Below, piece after piece: positions 1 through 5,136 of a stretch of 10,688 nt of DNA. Where the stretch lies: NCBI GenBank assembly GCA_002762705.1, contig PCVE01000005.1:1-10688 (forward strand), in the 5' to 3' direction. How positions within the stretch are numbered: position 1 is the first letter of the stretch; each line of letters opens with the position of its first letter. The notes below the pieces were generated by a model, which worked only from the letters and a program-made list of their open reading frames with translations, made no database searches and had not been told where the DNA came from. The DNA is from Candidatus Woesearchaeota archaeon CG11_big_fil_rev_8_21_14_0_20_43_8. Lineage in GTDB: Archaea > Nanobdellota > Nanobdellia > Woesearchaeales > CG08-08-20-14. Both the position numbers and the translations under genes were made by a program.

Positions 1-32
1 CTTAAAGAAGAATGATAAAATAAAAATGGTTA
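1..32 (-). terminator. T-rich putative terminator after the hydrolase gene
   Basis: Read on the minus strand, the bases just after the stop codon contain a run of five T, an A, then four more T (ATTTTTATTTTAT), followed by further T-rich sequence. Archaeal RNA polymerase terminates at such U-rich stretches without needing a hairpin. No gene start is visible here. The region is cut by the window edge, so what lies further downstream is unknown. Confidence 0.45.
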
Positions 33-869
33 TCATCTCTTTCTGATGACATCTTTATATTCAGGGAATAATCCAGCAAAATGCCTTATCCCGGATTCCA
101 GAGGGACATAGACATATTTCCTTCTTGTGTCGCATCGTTTGAGCCCCGCAGGATATTCGAGAGTCATACTGACTGCGGCACCATTCCTGTACATATATGA
201 TTCGAATGTGCCCTTCTCCCGGGCATCTGTCTGGATGACACCCTGTGATCTCAATGTTCCGCCAAGATTATTTCCCCTACCAGAATAAATCTTCATGCTT
301 TTTTGCTTTAGATCCTTGACAATCATCTCAGGTATCTGTGGCAACTCGACTTTTTTTCTGCCGCGTTTATATGTCTGTTCCTGGACATAGAAACAGACTC
401 CTTTGAATCGTTCTCCATGCACATCGACGAAGAAATCGACAGGTCTGTCACCAACAATTCTCTCGACCATCCGAAGAACAGGATCATCCTGATGTTTCTT
501 GCCAAATTGCCTTCCGATATCACCGTCGACATTCCGTTGTCCCTGCTCTATCGCCTGCAGATTGACCATAGGGATTATTGTATAATTCGCCATGCTCATT
601 AATTCCTGATTATCGCTATTGCGTTCAAGGAACTCGAGCACGCCAGTGATGCCATCAGGTTCATCACCATGTACTCCAGCGGCGATTGTGATGTACGGCT
701 TCTCTGGATCAAATTTCTTGCTTTCGAAAATATACATGTTATGTTTATGTTCTTCAGATTCATCTGAAGTCGGAAGTGATACCTCTCCAACGTTCAGATT
801 GAGATATCTATGTTTCCTGCCGATATTTGCGATCCTTCGTTCCAGAGAGCTAATTTTAGTCTTTGTCAT
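33..869 (-). CDS. Succinylglutamate desuccinylase/aspartoacylase-family zinc hydrolase (M14-like)
   Basis: This 278-residue protein is probably a cytosolic zinc-dependent hydrolase of the AstE/aspartoacylase branch of the carboxypeptidase fold. HGDEPDG at residues 67-73 supplies the first two metal ligands (His67, Glu70), and VDVHG supplies His151. Glu238 in TLEYP sits where the family has its catalytic glutamate. PMVNLQAIEQGQRN (100-113) resembles the substrate-binding Asn/Arg segment of the family. Length is typical and no signal peptide or membrane segment is visible. The ATG start is supported by a GGTGA ribosome binding site (876-880) six bases upstream. The substrate cannot be read from the sequence: N-acyl amino acids, a peptide or a deacylation reaction are all possible. 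The gene follows the DHH phosphoesterase on the same strand after 115 bases, with its own TATA box. The family assignment is firm; the specific reaction is unknown. Confidence 0.85.
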   Translation of the reverse strand: MTKTKISSLERRIANIGRKHRYLNLNVGEVSLPTSDESEEHKHNMYIFESKKFDPEKPYITIAAGVHGDEPDGITGVLEFLERNSDNQELMSMANYTIIPMVNLQAIEQGQRNVDGDIGRQFGKKHQDDPVLRMVERIVGDRPVDFFVDVHGERFKGVCFYVQEQTYKRGRKKVELPQIPEMIVKDLKQKSMKIYSGRGNNLGGTLRSQGVIQTDAREKGTFESYMYRNGAAVSMTLEYPAGLKRCDTRRKYVYVPLESGIRHFAGLFPEYKDVIRKR

Positions 870-875
870 TATATT

Positions 876-920
876 TCACCGCGCGCGCATAGAATAATCG
901 TTTTTTTCTTTATATATTTT
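876..920 (-). promoter_or_regulatory. TATA box and ribosome binding site of the hydrolase gene
   Basis: On the minus strand, AAATATATA (about 911-919) is a good archaeal TATA box. It would place transcription start near position 890, about 20 bases before the ATG at 869. GGTGA at 876-880 fits the archaeal Shine-Dalgarno sequence with a six-base spacer. The predicted start point touches an alternating (GC)4 tract at 881-888, unusual in this otherwise A/T-rich intergenic stretch. Confidence 0.6.
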
Positions 921-931
921 TGCCAGTAATG

Positions 932-960
932 GTAGCTACTCACGAGTGGTGTGACGTCAC
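932..960. repeat. Cluster of short palindromes between the two minus-strand genes
   Basis: GTGACGTCAC (951-960) is a perfect ten-base palindrome and GTAGCTAC (932-939) a perfect eight-base one. Between them, ACTC and GAGT form a short inverted repeat. The cluster lies just upstream of the hydrolase TATA box (about 911-919) and downstream of the DHH gene stop. That position suits an operator for a dimeric regulator. A regulatory role is inferred from position and symmetry only. Confidence 0.35.
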
Positions 961-984
961 TGTAGAGGGAATAACCAATACAAA

Positions 985-1980
985 TTATTCTTTGACCACA
1001 ACACAAGATAAAGAACTAAAATGAACTTTTATTTTTTCTATTGCATCATCCAATTCAGATTCTTTGATATGACAACCAGAAGCACGCGGATGTCCGCCAC
1101 CGCCAAAGGATCTGGCGATCGTGTCGACACGATAAAGATCCAATTCATCATCACCAATCACAGGGTCGGTCCCGAACCCGATCTTCAGCAAACCTTTCTC
1201 TTTTGGCGCGATAGTGACTGAGACTTTGCATCTGCTCCTCTTGTAGATGCGAAACATAAGGCCGCGATTGACAATCTCATCATCTTTCCCGACCACGATA
1301 GTCAATGTATCTGTTTTGATATTAGATGCGAATTCTTCGACTTTCGCGTTCTTCTTTATGATCTCTTTTATCTTCGGATCATATTCCGGCAACAGCGAAT
1401 GCACATCTTTTTCCATCAGCTTGTTGAACAGCTCTATGAATTCCAGCGGACCATCGTTCGAAGACCGAACAAGGTAATCATATTGCCATGCCTCATCACC
1501 AGATTTGAATCCGCCATAGGACACTGGCGCGTCAGTCTTGTATCCTGCAGTGTCGCAGCGATCGATGATTGCAGCCCTCTTTTCATCGACAGTCTTATTG
1601 AAAAGTATCTTCGCAAGCTTCACCACCATAGAGAATGCCGAAGGGGCTTTTGGATCATAATAGCAATGAGCAATCTTTCCATGCAGGACATATTCTTCGA
1701 CCTGCTCTTTTGAGCTCAGATGATGGTCGCAATAATATTTTATGCTTCGGCCTATCGGCGGAATATCTATCACTGCCAGAGCATCTGTCTTTTTGAGGAT
1801 ACCACTTACGACCTCATCCTTTAGGACCATGTGATCGATTGGTATGACTTGAATGTCCGATAGATCCAGGACTTTGCATAACTCAACTGCGCTGAACATA
1901 CCATCAGGATCACCTATATGGGTGAAGATTATCTTCTTTCCTATGCTTTTCTCAAGTAGGTCCAATATTTCATTTTTCAT
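985..1980 (-). CDS. DHH-DHHA1 family phosphoesterase (RecJ/NrnA-like)
   Basis: This 331-residue cytosolic protein has the two-domain layout of DHH phosphoesterases, metal-dependent enzymes that cleave phosphodiester bonds in short nucleic acids or nucleotides. Motif I is THIGDPDG (His21, Asp24, Asp26). Motif II is the Asp in VIDIPP (Asp72). The name-giving motif III is CDHHLS (Asp85-His86-His87), and IIDRCD (Asp140) fits motif IV. The DHHA1 substrate-binding domain is marked by GGGGHPRASG at 293-302. Length matches the compact NrnA/oligoribonuclease-like members rather than full RecJ, and no RNA-binding or membrane domain is attached. An AGGT ribosome binding site lies six bases before the ATG. 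The gene is divergent from the thermosome gene. A nanoRNase, a RecJ-like nuclease or a cyclic-dinucleotide phosphodiesterase are all possible; the fold is certain, the substrate is not. Confidence 0.88.
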   Translation of the reverse strand: MKNEILDLLEKSIGKKIIFTHIGDPDGMFSAVELCKVLDLSDIQVIPIDHMVLKDEVVSGILKKTDALAVIDIPPIGRSIKYYCDHHLSSKEQVEEYVLHGKIAHCYYDPKAPSAFSMVVKLAKILFNKTVDEKRAAIIDRCDTAGYKTDAPVSYGGFKSGDEAWQYDYLVRSSNDGPLEFIELFNKLMEKDVHSLLPEYDPKIKEIIKKNAKVEEFASNIKTDTLTIVVGKDDEIVNRGLMFRIYKRSRCKVSVTIAPKEKGLLKIGFGTDPVIGDDELDLYRVDTIARSFGGGGHPRASGCHIKESELDDAIEKIKVHFSSLSCVVVKE

Positions 1981-2022
1981 TGTGATACCTTTAAATCCCG
2001 ATTATTCAAGGCTTATAAAAAG
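1981..2022 (-). promoter_or_regulatory. Promoter of the DHH phosphoesterase gene
   Basis: On the minus strand, CTTTTTATAAG (2012-2022) is a TATA-like box centred about 37 bases before the ATG, predicting transcription start near 1990. The AGGT at 1987-1990 would then sit at the very 5' end of the mRNA. The box lies only about 20 bases from the first TATA-like element of the opposite, thermosome-directed promoter, so the two units share a compact divergent control region. Confidence 0.55.
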
Positions 2023-2032
2023 TTTAGCATAG

Positions 2033-2110
2033 AAATCTTTATAAGTAGCTTAAAATCTCTATAACCGCTAAAAGAGGGGACGTATAAATAGCAAAATAAA
2101 ATAGTGAGGT
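2033..2110 (+). promoter_or_regulatory. Thermosome promoter with two TATA candidates, direct repeats and ribosome binding site
   Basis: AAATCTTTATAA (2033-2044) and AAATCTCTATAA (2053-2064) are near-identical direct repeats exactly 20 bases apart. The first contains a TATA-like CTTTATAAG. A second candidate, TATAAATA (2083-2090), is preceded by purine-rich GAGGGGA, resembling a BRE. GTGAGGT (2104-2110) is a good Shine-Dalgarno sequence eight bases before the ATG. If the TATAAATA box is used, transcription would start near 2112 and omit that Shine-Dalgarno sequence. If the upstream box is used, the leader is about 50 bases and keeps it. The sequence alone cannot decide between these. Confidence 0.6.
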
Positions 2111-2118
2111 AGATATAT

Positions 2119-3759
2119 ATGAGCAACCAGATGCAACCGATTTTTATTCTGCCAGAAGGCACACAGAGAACCCAAGGAAGAAACGCACAAAGGACAAATA
2201 TCATGGCAGCGAAGCTTGTCGCTGAGACTGTCAGGACGACTCTTGGACCAAAGGGTATGGACAAGATGATTGTCGATTCCTTAGGAGACGTCACAGTCAC
2301 AAATGATGGGGTCACTATCCTAGAAGAGATGCAGATCGAGCATCCTTCAGCCAAGATGATCGTCGAAGTCGCAAAGACACAGGAAAATGAAGTCGGCGAT
2401 GGGACCACCACGGCTGTTGTCGTCGCTGGAGAGCTTCTCAAAAACGCTGAACGGCTTCTTGAACAGAACATACATTCAACTGTTATCGCGAAAGGCTATA
2501 GAATGGCTGCTGACAGATCGCAGGAGATATTAAGGAGCATCGGCGAGAAGGTCACAGAGAAAGATGACAAGCTATTAAAACAGGTCGCTATGACTGCCAT
2601 GACAGGAAAAGGCGCAGAGTCAAGCAAAGAGCTTCTTGCGACCCTTGTGATCAAAGCAGTGAAGAGAATAGTGGAAAAAGAGGAGAAAGGTCTCTATATC
2701 GATATAAACAATGTCAAGGTCGAGGCTAAAGTCGGCTCTGGTGTAGAAGATTCTGAGATGATAGAAGGTGTTGTGCTTGACAAAGAGAAAGTCCACGCAG
2801 CAATGCCGCGTGTCGTCAAAGGCGCAAAAGTAGCGATCATCGATTCTGCGATGGAAGTCAAAGGCACTGAAGCAGACACAAAGATAAGCGTCAGCGATCC
2901 TCAGCAATTCCAAGCATTCATCGACCAGGAAGAGAAGATGCTTAGAGATATGGTCGATAAGGTGACATCAACTGGCGCGACTGTCGTCTTCTGCCAGAAA
3001 GGCATCGATGACATGGCACAGCATTTCCTTGCGAAAAGAGGAGTATTCGCAGTCAGACGTGTCAAGAAAAGCGATGTCGAGAATCTCTCAAGAGCCACCG
3101 GCGCAAACATAATCACGAATCTCCATGATCTGACTTCAAAAGATCTTGGCTTCGCAGGCACTGTCGAGGAAGTGAAGGTCGGCGATGAGAATATGGTCTT
3201 TGTAAGAGAATGCAAGAACCCAAAAGCAGTCACTCTGCTTCTTAGAGGAGGGACATCGCATGTCGTCGATGAGATCAAGCGGGCTGTCACTGATGCGATC
3301 GGAGATGTCGCTTCTGCGCTGAAGAGCGGATCGATCGTCGCTGGCGCTGGAGCGCCTGAGATGGAAGTCGCAAGGCAGCTCAAGAAATTTGCAGATACTC
3401 TATCGGGAAGAGAGCAGCTTGCTGTGCTCGCTTTCGCTGAAGCGATCGAAGTCATCCCAAGGACACTTGCGGAGAACGCAGGCCTTGATCCGATCGACGT
3501 GCTGACCGAGCTTAGGGCAGCGCATGACCAGAAGAATAAATGGGCTGGCATAAATGTTTTCACTGGAAAAGTCATGGACGCATGGAAAGCTGGCGTCCTT
3601 GAACCGCTCAAGATCAAGACACAGGCCATCAAATCCGCGTCAGAAGTCGCAGTCATGATTCTTCGGATCGACGATGTCATCGCTGGTTCATCCCATGGCG
3701 GCGGTGGCCCTGACATGATGCCACCTGGCGGCATGGGCGGTATGCCTGGCATGATGTGA
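2119..3759 (+). CDS. ths: Thermosome subunit (group II chaperonin)
   Basis: This is a complete 546-residue subunit of the archaeal ATP-driven folding chamber, a double ring of eight or nine subunits per ring in the cytosol. Equatorial ATP-binding motifs are clear: TLGPKGMDKM (41-50), NDGVTIL (62-68) and GDGTTT (93-98). The later equatorial segment includes VVDEIKRAVTDAI (381-393), whose Asp392 aligns with the catalytic Asp of group II chaperonins, and GAGAPEMEVARQL. The apical domain with its built-in lid protrusion occupies roughly residues 220-370. The C-terminus carries the flexible Gly/Met tail (about 526-546) typical of thermosomes, which points into the cavity. Length is normal and no break is seen. 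Thermosome genes are often heat-regulated; a tandem repeat in the promoter could serve this but is unproven. Only one subunit gene is visible, so whether the ring is homo- or hetero-oligomeric is unknown. Confidence 0.98.
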   Translation: MSNQMQPIFILPEGTQRTQGRNAQRTNIMAAKLVAETVRTTLGPKGMDKMIVDSLGDVTVTNDGVTILEEMQIEHPSAKMIVEVAKTQENEVGDGTTTAVVVAGELLKNAERLLEQNIHSTVIAKGYRMAADRSQEILRSIGEKVTEKDDKLLKQVAMTAMTGKGAESSKELLATLVIKAVKRIVEKEEKGLYIDINNVKVEAKVGSGVEDSEMIEGVVLDKEKVHAAMPRVVKGAKVAIIDSAMEVKGTEADTKISVSDPQQFQAFIDQEEKMLRDMVDKVTSTGATVVFCQKGIDDMAQHFLAKRGVFAVRRVKKSDVENLSRATGANIITNLHDLTSKDLGFAGTVEEVKVGDENMVFVRECKNPKAVTLLLRGGTSHVVDEIKRAVTDAIGDVASALKSGSIVAGAGAPEMEVARQLKKFADTLSGREQLAVLAFAEAIEVIPRTLAENAGLDPIDVLTELRAAHDQKNKWAGINVFTGKVMDAWKAGVLEPLKIKTQAIKSASEVAVMILRIDDVIAGSSHGGGGPDMMPPGGMGGMPGMM

Positions 3760-3786
3760 TTTTTCTTTTTATTATATATTTTTTTG
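3760..3786 (+). terminator. T-rich terminator after the thermosome gene
   Basis: Directly after the TGA stop come T-runs of four, five and seven residues, broken by C, G and A/T bases. This U-rich stretch without a hairpin is the usual archaeal intrinsic terminator and would isolate the thermosome transcript from the downstream HEPN operon. Confidence 0.7.
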
Positions 3787-3830
3787 AATCTTTCTTGATC
3801 TACAATTCTGATGTACCCAGACAATACAAT

Positions 3831-3900
3831 AAAGGGGATAAAAAACTACAAAAAAGGGGAAACATTTATATATAAACCGAGATTTAATACACTTTAGTGG
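3831..3900 (+). promoter_or_regulatory. Promoter and possible operator of the HEPN/nucleotidyltransferase operon
   Basis: TTTATATATAAA (3865-3876) is a perfectly palindromic TATA box with the purine-rich AAAGGGGA (3853-3860) upstream as a BRE-like element. It predicts transcription start near 3897, about ten bases before the ATG. A second copy of AAAGGGGA lies at 3831-3838, 22 bases (about two helical turns) upstream. Because the second protein of the operon has a winged-helix domain, these repeats are candidate autoregulatory sites. That is an inference. Confidence 0.55.
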
Positions 3901-3906
3901 TTTATA

Positions 3907-4410
3907 ATGTTGGAAGAACTATTTCCAGAAATCAAGTTGACAACTGAAGAAAGAGAAAGATGGATCAAATTCCATCACGAAGCCTATAAAGAAGACATTG
4001 AGATCTCTGAGAAATTATTGTTGGATTCTCCAAGATGGTCGGTCATAAGCGCGTATTATGCCATGCATGACATCAGTAAATTATATCTTGGAAAGATACA
4101 TAATCTCAAAATAAGTGGAGACAAAGTGCATGCGAAGACCTTGTTTTTTATCTCAAAATATGTCAAATTGAACAGCAAAAAAATCATCCCCCTCTTAGAA
4201 GAAGCCAAAAAAGAATATGATGCTATCGCTTCATCCAACATATGGATCATCTCAAGATTGCTATCAAAAGGCAGAGATGAAAGAACCAAGACACAATATT
4301 ATAATGCCGCAAAAACAGATAGATCAAAGATCGAACATCTGCAGACTGCGCAATATTTCATAGACAATTTCATGAAACCATACATGAAGATCCTGGAAGG
4401 GATGCTCTGA
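3907..4410 (+). CDS. HEPN-domain protein (putative toxin of a HEPN/MNT pair)
   Basis: This 167-residue, mostly helical protein looks like a HEPN domain, a four-helix fold that in toxin form cleaves RNA and pairs with a minimal nucleotidyltransferase. SAYYAMHDISKLYL (48-61) matches the aromatic second helix typical of archaeal HEPN proteins. GRDERTKTQYY (122-132) lies where toxins carry the R-x4-6-H active-site motif. Here Arg126 is followed four residues later by Tyr131 rather than His, so the catalytic histidine appears replaced. The N-terminal 40 residues are charged and helical. The TGA stop overlaps the ATG of the next gene by one base, indicating translational coupling. The gene is visibly more A/T-rich than the thermosome before it, which fits acquisition by transfer. 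It may be a non-RNase HEPN protein working as a binding partner. The fold and pairing are likely; toxicity is unproven. Confidence 0.75.
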   Translation: MLEELFPEIKLTTEERERWIKFHHEAYKEDIEISEKLLLDSPRWSVISAYYAMHDISKLYLGKIHNLKISGDKVHAKTLFFISKYVKLNSKKIIPLLEEAKKEYDAIASSNIWIISRLLSKGRDERTKTQYYNAAKTDRSKIEHLQTAQYFIDNFMKPYMKILEGML

Positions 4411-5000
4411 TGCTGCTTGATATCTGTCTCGGAAGTAAATCTATCTGGAGGGTGCTTTTGTTATTTGGAGAATCACCTGGAGCAGGATTCACACGACAAG
4501 ATATAAGGAACCATACTAAACTTGGAAACAAGGCGCTTACTTTTGCATTGAATAGACTGACCACATTCGGGATACTTTCAAAAAGCAAAGAGAGGTTATC
4601 TTTAACAGTGTATAAATTCAACAAAGATAATCAATATAACGAAGAGATATTGAATCTCCTAAAAAAAGAGAGGATTGACCTTGAACAATTACCATATGGA
4701 TTCAGTATAATCGCAAGAGAATTCTCAAGAGAGATCACGGATTCAATCGATATCAATGGGATCTATCTCTTTGGAAGTGTAGCAAAGGGGACATATAGGA
4801 CAGATTCTGACATGGATTTCGCTGTCGTAGTTGAAAAAAAGAATCCAAAGGATGATTTGATGCTTGATGAGATCGTAGAGAAGACAAGCAACAGATTTAG
4901 GAAAAAAGTGCAATGTTTCATATTGACACAAGAACAGATATCAAAAAAACAGACTGATCTTGTAGTGGAGATACTAAAGCACGGAATCAAACTAATCTAA
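4410..5000 (+). CDS. Winged-helix plus minimal nucleotidyltransferase (MNT) protein, putative antitoxin
   Basis: This 196-residue protein fuses two domains. Residues about 8-70 look like a winged helix, with a FTRQDIRNHTKLGNKALTFA stretch as the likely helix-turn-helix, which suggests DNA binding and self-regulation. Residues about 95-190 form a DNA polymerase beta-type minimal nucleotidyltransferase with a perfect GS-x10-DxD motif (Gly122, Ser123, Asp134, Asp136). In known MNT/HEPN modules the MNT partner silences the HEPN RNase, in characterised cases by AMP transfer. The third carboxylate expected on the following strand is not evident: KKVQCFIL (165-172) has Gln/Cys where an acidic residue is usual. 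The ATG overlaps the preceding TGA, with GGAAGG nine bases upstream as ribosome binding site. The domain calls are strong. The antitoxin role is inferred from the pairing. Confidence 0.82.
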   Translation: MLLDICLGSKSIWRVLLLFGESPGAGFTRQDIRNHTKLGNKALTFALNRLTTFGILSKSKERLSLTVYKFNKDNQYNEEILNLLKKERIDLEQLPYGFSIIAREFSREITDSIDINGIYLFGSVAKGTYRTDSDMDFAVVVEKKNPKDDLMLDEIVEKTSNRFRKKVQCFILTQEQISKKQTDLVVEILKHGIKLI

Positions 5001-5013
5001 AGGCTGGATGTCT

Positions 5014-5032
5014 TCTGGATTCTTTATCCAGA
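5014..5032. repeat. Perfect 7-bp inverted repeat (hairpin) after the HEPN/MNT operon
   Basis: TCTGGAT (5014-5020) and ATCCAGA (5026-5032) are exact reverse complements separated by TCTTT, giving a stable-looking stem-loop 13 bases past the stop codon. It is followed by a C-rich stretch (5031-5048) and TTTTCT (5049-5054). It may help define the 3' end of the operon transcript, although archaeal termination does not normally need a hairpin. Confidence 0.5.
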
Positions 5033-5074
5033 CCCACCCCATCACCCGTTTTCTAAGGTTCTGTCTTTGAACAT

Positions 5075-5087
5075 TGTCCACTGGACA
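5075..5087. repeat. 13-base palindrome upstream of the MutS-like gene
   Basis: TGTCCA and TGGACA flank a single central C (5081), giving six perfectly paired bases on each side. The palindrome ends 13 bases before the TATA-like TTTAAAAG (5101-5108). Position and symmetry suit a site for a dimeric DNA-binding protein. No regulator can be named. Confidence 0.4.
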
Positions 5088-5100
5088 TGCCTGGCTAGCG

Positions 5101-5128
5101 TTTAAAAGCAAAAGCCCGCTATTAGGTG
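5101..5128 (+). promoter_or_regulatory. TATA-like box and ribosome binding site of the MutS-like gene
   Basis: TTTAAAAG (5101-5108) lies about 33 bases before the GTG at 5137. AGGTG (5124-5128) lies eight bases before that GTG and matches the archaeal Shine-Dalgarno sequence. Together they argue that translation begins at 5137. The alternative TTG at 5074 would lie upstream of this TATA box. Confidence 0.5.
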
Positions 5129-5136
5129 TCATCGAG

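Noticed and set aside
2901..3824. Long minus-strand open frame (307 codons) opposite the thermosome gene
   Set aside because: The product is Ser/Ala/Phe-rich with no recognisable motif and lies wholly antisense to an unmistakable thermosome. The strong Val GTC and Ile ATC codon bias of that gene keeps the opposite frame free of stops.
5001..5100. Possible tRNA or box C/D RNA in the spacer before the MutS-like gene
   Set aside because: A GTTC/GAAC pair faintly recalls a T-arm, but no acceptor stem, anticodon arm, or C and D boxes can be assembled.
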